Origin: an uncultured Bacteroidia bacterium
Lineage (GTDB): Bacteria > Bacteroidota > Bacteroidia > Bacteroidales > Prolixibacteraceae
NCBI GenBank assembly: GCA_903859795.1
Contig: CAIOOC010000592.1
Span: forward strand, 1 to 6,913
DNA length: 6,913 nt
Direction: 5' to 3'
Part shown: piece after piece, positions 1-6,836 of the stretch
Position numbering within the stretch: position 1 is the stretch's first letter
Layout of the letters: the number at the start of each line of letters is the position of its first letter
Translations under genes and position numbers: made by a program
The notes under the pieces: model-generated
What the model saw: only the letters and a program-made list of their open reading frames with translations
Told to the model about the DNA's origin: nothing
Databases searched by the model: none

Positions 1-1104
1 ATACAGGATATACAGGAATACCCATCCGATCGTGGTTATTCCAATACCGGTTATAAAAGGGCCCCATGTCTCGGGAAGAAGGTCGATAATTCCGCCAAAG
101 AAAAATTTCGTAGCCAGCTTAAAATTAATAATTTTTAAGGCAAGGTAGATAGTAATTGGGTTCATACCTATCACTACAAAAAAGAAGGTCCACTTTTTGA
201 ATTGCCAAACATCTATGACGAGGTAAAAGATGGCGAAAAGCAGGAGGCTCAGACCACCAACAAAACAGACAAAGGAGCTGGTCCACAGATTTTTGTTAAT
301 AGGGAATTCCAAATTCCAGATTTGCCCGATTATCATTAATGCCACAGCTGCTAAAACCAGATATAAAACTTTCTTCAAAGGCTTGTCATTCAGATATTTT
401 GACAGCATGAATTCTCCAGTGAACATTCCAATTAATGCGGTCCCAATAGCCGGTATGGTGGCTAATAAACCTTCCGGATCGTGTATCGGATTGCCCTGAT
501 AAAATTTGCCGGGAAGAAGAATCCGATCGAGATAACTCGTGAGATTTCCTTCCTGCGAAAATATATCTGTTGAGCCCAGGTCATGAGCTGGGAATAAAAG
601 CAGTAAAAGCCAGTAACCAATAAGCAAGCCCCAGAACCAGAGAATGCGAAAGCTTAATTTTGTGTTCATAAAAATTAGAGAGGCAAACATCCACGCGAAG
701 CCTATTCTTGCCAGAACACTTGGATATCTCACTGTGGCGAAATCGAACCGGACTCCATTATTAACATAAAAGTACCCCAGGAGTGCCAAAATAATTGCAC
801 GGCTGATTATATGGACATATATTGACTTTCGGCTATCATTTCTGGACAGCCGTTTTGCAACTGAAAAAGGGAAGGATATTCCGGCAATAAACAGAAAGAG
901 CGGGAAAATCATATCTTCAAAATGGAAGCCGTGCCACGGGACATGTTCCTGCTGGTCAGCCCACCATTGCACAACCGGCCAGTCTGTAAGTTTTGCGAGA
1001 CCAATGAATATAGCACCTCCGCCAATTATCCAGAACATATCAAATCCCCGAAGTGCGTCAAGCGACAGCATCCGGTCAAAAACAGGTTTACTATGATTTT
1101 CCAT
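1..1104 (-). CDS. DUF5009/COG4299 membrane acyltransferase (HGSNAT/NagX-like), C-terminus cut by window edge
   Basis: The minus strand reads open for 368 codons from an ATG at 1104-1102 to the window edge, with no stop. The protein is an integral inner-membrane protein with about ten hydrophobic segments. Family hallmarks visible in order are RMLSLDALRGFDMFWIIGG (residues 11-29), WHGFHFEDMIFPLFLFIAG (57-75), the VLARIGFAWM region (130-139), DPEGLLATIPAIGTALIG (209-226), INKNLWTSSFVCFVGG (269-284) and GMNPITIYL (313-321). These match the COG4299/DUF5009 group, relatives of lysosomal heparan-alpha-glucosaminide N-acetyltransferase and of NagX in bacterial chitin/GlcNAc gene sets. Family members are thought to move an acyl group across the membrane onto a sugar amine or hydroxyl. 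His58 in WHGF and Asp64 are plausible functional residues, but I infer this only from their conserved context. Usual family length is about 365-390 residues, so only a short tail is missing. It is divergent from the 1367-6658 operon. The substrate is unknown. Family call is firm; biochemical role is not. Confidence 0.9.
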   Translation of the reverse strand, partial: MENHSKPVFDRMLSLDALRGFDMFWIIGGGAIFIGLAKLTDWPVVQWWADQQEHVPWHGFHFEDMIFPLFLFIAGISFPFSVAKRLSRNDSRKSIYVHIISRAIILALLGYFYVNNGVRFDFATVRYPSVLARIGFAWMFASLIFMNTKLSFRILWFWGLLIGYWLLLLLFPAHDLGSTDIFSQEGNLTSYLDRILLPGKFYQGNPIHDPEGLLATIPAIGTALIGMFTGEFMLSKYLNDKPLKKVLYLVLAAVALMIIGQIWNLEFPINKNLWTSSFVCFVGGLSLLLFAIFYLVIDVWQFKKWTFFFVVIGMNPITIYLALKIINFKLATKFFFGGIIDLLPETWGPFITGIGITTIGWVFLYILY

Positions 1105-1121
1105 GGTTTGGTTTTTTTAAA

Positions 1122-1139
1122 GTTCTTGCTGGTAAGAAC
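1122..1139. promoter_or_regulatory. 18-bp dyad in the leader of the DUF5009 gene (possible operator or hairpin)
   Basis: GTTCTTGCTGGTAAGAAC has perfect 6-bp arms (GTTCTT/AAGAAC) around a 6-nt centre, and one further C/G pair lies inside. It sits immediately downstream of the predicted transcription start on the minus strand and 17 nt upstream of the ATG. This is a typical place for a repressor operator, and it could also form a leader hairpin. No regulator gene is visible in the window, so the binding partner is unknown. Confidence 0.4.
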
Positions 1140-1148
1140 ATGTAAATT

Positions 1149-1174
1149 CAAAGTTATACTTTTTTTATTGGCAA
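1149..1174 (-). promoter_or_regulatory. Predicted Bacteroidota-type promoter for the DUF5009 gene
   Basis: On the minus strand TAACTTTG (1156-1149) matches the Bacteroidota -7 consensus TAnnTTTG exactly. A TTG at 1174-1172 could serve as the -33 element, but the spacer of 15 nt is shorter than the usual 19 or so, so the upstream half is weak. The expected transcription start near 1143 gives a leader of about 40 nt before the ATG at 1104. The leader is A-rich with no Shine-Dalgarno sequence, as is normal for the phylum. Confidence 0.5.
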
Positions 1175-1366
1175 TTACTTTTTTCTTTGTATTTTCGGGA
1201 TAACCGCGGGGGAACTGATTTAAGGTTAATATTTAATGTGCTTTATCCAAAATAGCTGAAGTATTTGGTATAACGCAATTATATTTTTAGCTGGATCCAA
1301 TCGTGGAAAATTGGTGAGTTCTGAGAGCGTTAAAAACTGTTTGCTAACTAAATACAAACGATTATT

Positions 1367-2539
1367 ATGAAAATTTTTAAAACTACAAAAATCGCTATAG
1401 TGATTCTGTTTTTTTGTATGAATATTCAAGGATATGCACAGGATAATTTATTGTGCAAGGGAAGTTATTGGACAGAAGATCAGGGAAATATGATGTTGAA
1501 GAAGTTCTCATCAGAGTGGAATAGTCTTGAATCGTGGGAGAAAAGGGCAACTATCATCCGTAATGGTATTCTGGACGGTCTGAAATTTAATCAGATGCCT
1601 AAGGTTGGAAATGACTTTAAACTAATTGTAACCCACACCTTCAAGGGCAATGGGTATATTGTTGATAATGTTGCATTTGAAAGTTTTCCGGGGTTTTATG
1701 TGACCGGGAATATTTATCGGCCTGTTAATCCAGAGAAGAAATGTGCTGCAATTTTGGATCCTCACGGACACTGGGACAACAGACGTTTTATGCCCGAGCT
1801 TCAGGCCCGGTGTGCTGCTTTTGCCCGGATGGGTGCTATAGTCTTCGTGTACGACATGGTTGGATACGCTGATTCAAAACAGGTTACCCACAATATTCCA
1901 ATAGCCCTGTTACTTCAGACATGGAACAGCAAGCGTGTTCTCGATTATCTGCTATCGCGCCCCGATGTTGATCCCGAACGGATTGGAATTACGGGGGAAT
2001 CGGGTGGCGGCACACAAACATTTGTCATTACCGCGATTGATAACCGGATTAAAGTTTCTGTTCCGGCCGTTATGGTCTCAGCTCATTTCTTTGGCGGCTG
2101 CACCTGCGAGAGCGGTATGCCTATCCACAGAAGCAAAACTCATCAAACCAACAATGTGGAGATTGCTGCCCTGTGTGCCCCACGCCCGATGTTGCTTATC
2201 TCGGATGGGAGCGACTGGACACGGAATACCCCGCGTGTGGAATACCCTTATATACAGAAAGTCTATGCATTATATAATGCCGAGAATCATATCGAAAATG
2301 TCCATTTCCCTGCCGAGGTGCATGATTACGGCTATAATAAACGGTCGGTCGCTTATACTTTTCTTGCGCACCATCTGAAATTGGACATTGATAAAATTCC
2401 TTATAAAAACGGGTTTGATGAGAGTTTTATAACTTTCTTACCGGAAGATGAGTTGAGGGTTTTTAACGCTGATCATCCGGTACCGGCCAATGCGCTTGCT
2501 GGTAATGATGCGGTATTGAAATACCTGAATTTAAAGTAA
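1367..2539 (+). CDS. Secreted alpha/beta hydrolase, acetylxylan-esterase-like
   Basis: A 390-residue predicted periplasmic or secreted serine hydrolase. Residues 1-24 form a Sec signal peptide (basic MKIFKTTK, hydrophobic core IAIVILFFCMNI, likely cleavage GYA|QDN). The alpha/beta-hydrolase fold is shown by the oxyanion-side strand ILDPHGHW (129-136), the nucleophile elbow GITGESGGGTQTF (207-219) with Ser212, a probable acid Asp280 or Asp283 in LLISDGSDWTRNTP, and the catalytic His319 in HDYGYNKR. GGCTCESGMP (243-252) is a family-specific segment near the active site. Related proteins are usually annotated as acetylxylan esterase or plain alpha/beta hydrolase; the true substrate (acetylated sugar, other ester or peptide) cannot be read from the sequence. 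The ATG at 1367 is chosen because it gives a complete signal peptide. It is the first gene of an apparent operon, 10 nt ahead of the propeller-phosphatase gene. All triad residues are present, so it should be active. Confidence 0.88.
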   Translation: MKIFKTTKIAIVILFFCMNIQGYAQDNLLCKGSYWTEDQGNMMLKKFSSEWNSLESWEKRATIIRNGILDGLKFNQMPKVGNDFKLIVTHTFKGNGYIVDNVAFESFPGFYVTGNIYRPVNPEKKCAAILDPHGHWDNRRFMPELQARCAAFARMGAIVFVYDMVGYADSKQVTHNIPIALLLQTWNSKRVLDYLLSRPDVDPERIGITGESGGGTQTFVITAIDNRIKVSVPAVMVSAHFFGGCTCESGMPIHRSKTHQTNNVEIAALCAPRPMLLISDGSDWTRNTPRVEYPYIQKVYALYNAENHIENVHFPAEVHDYGYNKRSVAYTFLAHHLKLDIDKIPYKNGFDESFITFLPEDELRVFNADHPVPANALAGNDAVLKYLNLK

Positions 2540-2549
2540 ATAAGAACTT

Positions 2550-5261
2550 ATGGGATTAGATTCAAAGCTTATAATACTCGTACTCTTTTTAATTATTTGC
2601 AATACCGGATTTTCACAAAATAAACTGGATATCTTAACAGTTCCTTCGGGTGATAAGTTTACCCAATTAAATGAGGGTGGGACCTCAATATTGCCCAGCG
2701 GACGATTTTTGACACCCGCCGGTACGTTTATACGCATATCAGACGGCCCGTACGGTATGGCCATTTCACCCGACGGCAAAAAGTCGGTCACCCTGCATAA
2801 CGGTGTGTTTACAATAATCGACATACCGTCGATGAGCTCAATTAGGGTTCCAGGCTATGACAAAAAAATCAAATCTCCCCTTGCACACGGCTCTTTCCTC
2901 GGAGTTGCCTTTTCTTCTGATTCGAAGACAGTATATCTAAGCGGAGGTGATGGAGGAGCCGTGATTATTTACAATATTGAGAATCTGACACTGCTTGGTT
3001 CTGTCTCGCTTAATGGAAATGTTGCTGGTATCGATTACCAGGATAGCTTTACTTCCGATCTTGTCTTGAATGAAAAGGAGAATGAATTACTTGTTCTTGA
3101 CCGCGGCAACTTCAGAATGGTGCGCATCGACCTTAGCACCAAAAAAATCAAGGCATCGATCAGAGTAGGGCGTCAGCCATTCGGACTAAAGCTTAGTCCA
3201 GATAAAAAAACAGCCTTCGTAGCAAATGTCGGGTTGTACTCCTATCCACTGATTACAGGAACCATTCCTGCGAACTTCGATTCAATCATGATTTCCCAAT
3301 TTCCATATGGCGATAATACGAAAGAATCGATTAACGGAACGGTTATCGAAGGGCGTAAAATACCGGGAGTTGGCAGTCCGCTCCATCCTGATGCCATGAG
3401 TGTTTTTACGATCGATCTGAAAACCAATAAGGTGATGGACAAATTTAAGACAGGTCATCAGATTGGTCATATGATCGAAGGGGCTGAGATTACAGGTGGT
3501 GCAAGTCCCAATTCGATAGCCGTGGGGGAGCAATATGCCTATGTTTCGAATGCAACAAATGACAATATCTCAATTATCGACTATAAAAATCATAAGCTTA
3601 TTGGAGACATTCCGATTAAGGTTGATTTAAGGATCGATAAATATAGGGGGTTATTGCCCTTTGGACTCACGTTAAGCAAGGATGAGAAAACGCTTTACGT
3701 TGCACTTTTGGGATTCAACGCTGTTGCAGTCATTGATGTTCAGTCCAAAAGAACCAAAGGATTGATACCCTCCGGTTGGGGACCAACCCGAGTACAATTA
3801 TCAGGGGATGAGAAGGAGATTTATATTATCACATGTCGCGGACTTGGCGCCGGGCCAAATGGGGGCAAGGATTTCATTGAACCTCCACAGGGTGATTATA
3901 TTATTGATATTCAATTAGGCAGCTTCCAGAAAGTGCCGATGCCAGATGCCTCCCGACTGGCCGCTTACACGAAACAAACCATCGACAACACCTTCAAAAG
4001 CATATCTGTTACTGATGATACAAAAAACCCATTGCCTCCTCTTCCAGGTATCAGAAAATCCCCAATAAAATATGTCGTTTACATCACAAAGGAGAACCGG
4101 ACCTATGATGAGATCTTTGGTCAGCTAAAAAATGGCGCCGGAGACAGTACGCTGGCCAGGTTTGGCATCAACTGTGAATACACTTTCCCGGATTCATTAC
4201 GAAAGAAGCTTTCAAATCTCCGGATAAGTCCCAATCACATTAAGGCAGCCAAACAATTCTCATTTTCGGATAATTATTACTGCGACAGTGATGCTTCCAT
4301 TCACGGACATCACTGGATGGTGGGGGTGATACCAAACGAGTGGGTAGAGGCCAATGCGGCTACGACAAAAACAGCAAAACTCTTCTCGACGGCACCCGGC
4401 AGACGCTGGCCCGGAACCGGAGGGGCGGTCGATCCGGAAGACTTCGGTGAAACCGGCGGGCTATGGGAAGCACTCGAGCGGGCTCATGTCCCGTTTTATA
4501 ACTTCGGAGAAGCAAATGAAACAGCCCATGTGCGCGACGAATGGTATGATACGAAAACCGGTGCATCGCATGTCGTAATGGTCCCCATGCAAAAGGCCCT
4601 CTTTAAAAGAACCAGCCTTAACTATGCCGGTTTTAATGTAAACATCCCTGATCAGTACAGGATGGAGCAGTTTGAAAAGGAATTTACAGATAAATGGATC
4701 AAGGGGAAAGAGAAAATGGCTTCATTCATTGCCATGCAAGTTCCGAACGATCATCTAACCGGCATCCGTCCAGAAGATGGATATTATTATACGCATGGTT
4801 ACATGGCCGATAACGACCTGGCCGTAGGGAGAATATTGCATTTTCTCTCCAGGACAAAATACTGGAAAAATATGCTCGTCATTATCACCGAGGATGATCC
4901 GCAGGGCGGTGTCGATCATATCGATGCACACCGGTCCGTACTGATGATGGAGGGGCCCTATGTGAAAAGGGGATATGTGTCGCATACCCATGCTAATTTT
5001 GGATCGATTCTCAAAACTATTTACAACATCCTCAATGTTAAGTATGTTAATCAGTTTGATGTAACCGCCTCGTTGTTGCAGGATTTTTTTACATCTACAC
5101 CGGATTATACACCATACACATTCGAATTAAACGATTCGCGCGTTTATGATGCTGAAAAATCGATGAGGAGGTATCACAAAACTATTGACTGGCACAAAAT
5201 TGAAAAGGGGCCGGATATGGACGATGAAGATATTGAACGTGAAAAGCACATAAAGAAATAA
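2550..5261 (+). CDS. Bifunctional YncE-type beta-propeller / alkaline-phosphatase-family phosphoesterase, secreted
   Basis: A 903-residue two-domain exported protein. A Sec signal peptide covers about residues 1-22 (LIILVLFLIICNTGFSQ). Residues about 60-470 form a YVTN/YncE-like propeller: repeated blade signatures include YGMAISPDGKK (68-78), FGLKLSPDKKTAFVAN (211-226), SPNSIAVGEQYAYVSN (319-334) and FGLTLSKDEKTLYVA (371-385). After a linker (about 471-505), the C-terminal half resembles the PF04185/AcpA-like phosphoesterases of the alkaline phosphatase superfamily. It shows KENRTYDEIFG (514-524, with Glu515/Asn516 as probable metal ligands), DSDASIHGHHW (579-589, with a candidate nucleophile Ser583 and several His), PNDH (732-735), DNDLAVGR (754-761) and TEDDPQGGVDHIDAHRS (780-796), a strong metal-site-like cluster, then HTHAN (812-816). 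The domain order and length fit the known bifunctional YncE/alkaline-phosphatase family. Predicted role is metal-dependent phosphate-ester hydrolysis outside the cytoplasm, with the propeller possibly binding the substrate. Specificity (phosphatase or phospholipase C type) is undetermined. The last 15 or so residues are a highly charged tail. Confidence 0.9.
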   Translation: MGLDSKLIILVLFLIICNTGFSQNKLDILTVPSGDKFTQLNEGGTSILPSGRFLTPAGTFIRISDGPYGMAISPDGKKSVTLHNGVFTIIDIPSMSSIRVPGYDKKIKSPLAHGSFLGVAFSSDSKTVYLSGGDGGAVIIYNIENLTLLGSVSLNGNVAGIDYQDSFTSDLVLNEKENELLVLDRGNFRMVRIDLSTKKIKASIRVGRQPFGLKLSPDKKTAFVANVGLYSYPLITGTIPANFDSIMISQFPYGDNTKESINGTVIEGRKIPGVGSPLHPDAMSVFTIDLKTNKVMDKFKTGHQIGHMIEGAEITGGASPNSIAVGEQYAYVSNATNDNISIIDYKNHKLIGDIPIKVDLRIDKYRGLLPFGLTLSKDEKTLYVALLGFNAVAVIDVQSKRTKGLIPSGWGPTRVQLSGDEKEIYIITCRGLGAGPNGGKDFIEPPQGDYIIDIQLGSFQKVPMPDASRLAAYTKQTIDNTFKSISVTDDTKNPLPPLPGIRKSPIKYVVYITKENRTYDEIFGQLKNGAGDSTLARFGINCEYTFPDSLRKKLSNLRISPNHIKAAKQFSFSDNYYCDSDASIHGHHWMVGVIPNEWVEANAATTKTAKLFSTAPGRRWPGTGGAVDPEDFGETGGLWEALERAHVPFYNFGEANETAHVRDEWYDTKTGASHVVMVPMQKALFKRTSLNYAGFNVNIPDQYRMEQFEKEFTDKWIKGKEKMASFIAMQVPNDHLTGIRPEDGYYYTHGYMADNDLAVGRILHFLSRTKYWKNMLVIITEDDPQGGVDHIDAHRSVLMMEGPYVKRGYVSHTHANFGSILKTIYNILNVKYVNQFDVTASLLQDFFTSTPDYTPYTFELNDSRVYDAEKSMRRYHKTIDWHKIEKGPDMDDEDIEREKHIKK

Positions 5262-5263
5262 AT

Positions 5264-6658
5264 TTGAAATCTATAAAACTAAAGACAGTGAACTATAAAT
5301 GGCTGATTGTACTGATAACTCTTGGAGCCTGCTCGACTTCTGAAACGTATAAACCTGAAATTCAGCTCACAAAAGATTCCACGAAGAATCATGATCTGGA
5401 CAATAACGACAATTTTTCGCCCGATGGGAAGTGGCTTGTTTATGATACCCGCACCGGTGTCGGCGGAATCGGAGGAAGCCCTTCTGTTGAACGGGTCAAT
5501 GTAGAAACAGGTGAGGTTCAGGTACTTTTTGGTGTGCCGGATAATCACGATTACGGACCTGGTGCCGGAGCAGCAAGTTACCATCCCATTGAAAACAAGG
5601 TGATTTTCATCCATGGATTACCGGTGTGCACCGAACATAATCCATACCAGCAATGGCGCAGAACGGGGGTAATCGTATTTGATAATCAGCCTAATGTGGC
5701 TGTTCTGATGGATGCCCGTGATATCACTTATCCATTTACACCGGGCGCATTACGGGGTGGGACTCACCGGCATGAATGGAGCCGTGACGGCAAGTGGGTA
5801 GGGTATACCTACAATGATGCTATTATGAAAAAACTCGAGGACTCGACTGGTGTTAAGTGGAATCTGCGTACTGTTGCCGTTTCCAACCAAAAGCATCGCG
5901 TAGTACTGCGCAATAATAATCCTGAAGAGACGGTAGCCGGAAGCTGGTTCAGCGCCGTCATTGTCAGGGTGGTTCCGGATCCGAAGCCGGGGAGTGATGA
6001 GATCAGTAACGCTGCCGGAGACAGCTGGATTGGAATGCCAGGTTATCAAAAGCCTGATGGAACAAGCCAGGTTGCAAGAGCTTTCATCGGAAAAGTTAAT
6101 GATAAAAATGGCAAGCCTGTTGATGAACTTTTTGTTGTTGACATCCCCGATTCAATCAATGTGCCAGGTGAATTTGGTCCGCTCGAAGGAACCCGGACCA
6201 GTTTCCCGATGCCGCCAAAAGGAACCGTGCAAAGGAGGCTGACACATACCGCAGATACCAAATTTCCCGGATGCACAGGCGTAGTTCGTTCTTCATCAGA
6301 CGGGAAATATATTGCATTTGGGGCCAGGGATAAAAACGGGATTCAGCAAATCTTTCTGATCTCACCGAACGGCGGCGAACCAGTGCAGATAACTGAGCAC
6401 GCTTCAAATGTTCAGAGCGGGGTACGATGGAGTAAAGACAATAAAAGATTTGCATATATTTGGGACAACAGTATTGTGATTACTGAGGTTTCTGATCGCC
6501 CCTTTTCGCAGAGGTTTAAAAGGATAACGGCAACTGCAAAACAGCCACTTTCAAACCTGTTGTGGTCAACCGATGAAAAAACGCTGGCGTTTAACCGGTT
6601 GGTGCAAGCTGAAGGGAAGAAGGATCCGAAGCAGCAAATCTTTGTTGTGAGGTTATGA
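5264..6658 (+). CDS. DUF3748 (YidR-like) beta-propeller lipoprotein
   Basis: A 464-residue propeller protein recognised as DUF3748, the family of E. coli YidR, from memory of shared segments: ERVNVETGEVQVLFG (76-90), the HP..NKVIFIHG region (107-118), GALRGGTHRHEWS (161-173), YTYNDAIM (181-188), KPGSDEI (241-247) and VQRRLTHT (322-329). PD40/TolB-like blades are clear at DNFSPDGKWLVYDTRTG (49-65), SRDGKWVGYTYND (173-185), SSSDGKYIAFGARDKNGIQQ (343-362) and WSKDNKRFAYIWDN (389-402). The N-terminus KWLIVLITLGAC (12-23) is a lipoprotein signal ending in Cys23, so the mature protein should be anchored to a membrane. The start is TTG at 5264, 2 nt after the previous stop; no in-frame ATG exists between the upstream in-frame TGA (5240) and the signal peptide. 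GTG at 5288 is the alternative and would still leave a usable signal. No catalytic activity is established for this family to my knowledge; a binding or lyase-like role is only speculation. It closes the operon. Confidence 0.85.
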   Translation: MKSIKLKTVNYKWLIVLITLGACSTSETYKPEIQLTKDSTKNHDLDNNDNFSPDGKWLVYDTRTGVGGIGGSPSVERVNVETGEVQVLFGVPDNHDYGPGAGAASYHPIENKVIFIHGLPVCTEHNPYQQWRRTGVIVFDNQPNVAVLMDARDITYPFTPGALRGGTHRHEWSRDGKWVGYTYNDAIMKKLEDSTGVKWNLRTVAVSNQKHRVVLRNNNPEETVAGSWFSAVIVRVVPDPKPGSDEISNAAGDSWIGMPGYQKPDGTSQVARAFIGKVNDKNGKPVDELFVVDIPDSINVPGEFGPLEGTRTSFPMPPKGTVQRRLTHTADTKFPGCTGVVRSSSDGKYIAFGARDKNGIQQIFLISPNGGEPVQITEHASNVQSGVRWSKDNKRFAYIWDNSIVITEVSDRPFSQRFKRITATAKQPLSNLLWSTDEKTLAFNRLVQAEGKKDPKQQIFVVRL

Positions 6659-6756
6659 CAGATTACCGGCTTTAAATGATTTGCTTTCGTTAATGTTGAA
6701 TAGTGTTAATGCAACTGGAGGCTAGCTTTTGGCAGAAATTTTTGAGGAGAAAGTTT

Positions 6757-6770
6757 GGTTCTTCAGAACC
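6757..6770. repeat. Perfect short hairpin downstream of the operon
   Basis: GGTTCTTCAGAACC is fully self-complementary. As a hairpin it would give a 5-bp GC-containing stem with a TTCA tetraloop. It lies 98 nt after the DUF3748 stop. It is followed by CAGTTTAAAA rather than a T-tract, so it is not a standard intrinsic terminator on either strand; it may stabilise or process the operon's 3' end, or be a protein-binding dyad. Confidence 0.4.
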
Positions 6771-6789
6771 CAGTTTAAAATAATAGACA

Positions 6790-6836
6790 TTCTGGGAAAT
6801 GTATTATTGCCAGTCGCCGGAAGCTAATTTCCAGAA
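6790..6836. repeat. Inverted repeat with one bulge in the 3' non-coding region
   Basis: TTCTGGGAAAT (6790-6800) pairs with ATTTCCAGAA (6827-6836) if one G is bulged, giving a 10-bp stem around a 26-nt loop. Overlapping it is a short direct repeat CCGGAAGCT/CCAGAAGCT (6817-6825, 6831-6839) with a 14-nt period. A structured 3' untranslated region is possible; no T-tract follows, so a terminator call is not justified. Confidence 0.25.

Larger units (their letters stand above)
1105..1366. other. Divergent intergenic region
   Basis: This 262-nt A/T-rich gap separates the minus-strand acyltransferase from the plus-strand operon. It must hold both promoters. The minus-strand one is recognisable (1149-1174). 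For the plus strand no exact TAnnTTTG is seen; the closest is TATATTTT at 1280-1287, one mismatch and without a well-spaced -33 TTG, so I do not call it. An imperfect dyad, TTATCCAAAAT (1243-1253) against ATTTGGTATAA (1263-1273), lies upstream of the operon, as does a 5-bp pair CCAAT/ATTGG (1297-1301, 1310-1314). No small gene is supported here. Confidence 0.7.

Noticed and set aside
922..1203. Plus-strand open frame antisense to the acyltransferase gene
   Set aside because: The opposite strand carries an unmistakable conserved membrane protein over the same bases. The plus-strand translation has no recognisable domain.
1280..1287. TATATTTT as a plus-strand -7 promoter element
   Set aside because: It misses the final G of TAnnTTTG and has no TTG at a suitable upstream distance.
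1226..1429. Minus-strand open frame across the intergenic region and esterase start
   Set aside because: Low-complexity translation with no motif, overlapping the signal peptide of a well-supported gene. It starts inside that gene and runs through probable promoter DNA.
1935..2378. 147-codon open frame overlapping the esterase in another frame
   Set aside because: The esterase frame contains all its catalytic motifs here; the alternative translation shows no family features.
5279..5614. 111-codon minus-strand open frame inside the DUF3748 gene
   Set aside because: Shadow of a well-supported coding frame, with no recognisable domain.
1367..6658. Classical polysaccharide-utilisation locus or type IX secretion cargo
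   Set aside because: No SusC/SusD-like genes or glycoside hydrolases are present, and none of the three proteins ends in a visible type IX C-terminal sorting domain.
6757..6786. Intrinsic terminator for the operon
   Set aside because: The hairpin is short and is followed by CAGTTTAAAATAATAG rather than a run of T, so the standard requirement is not met.
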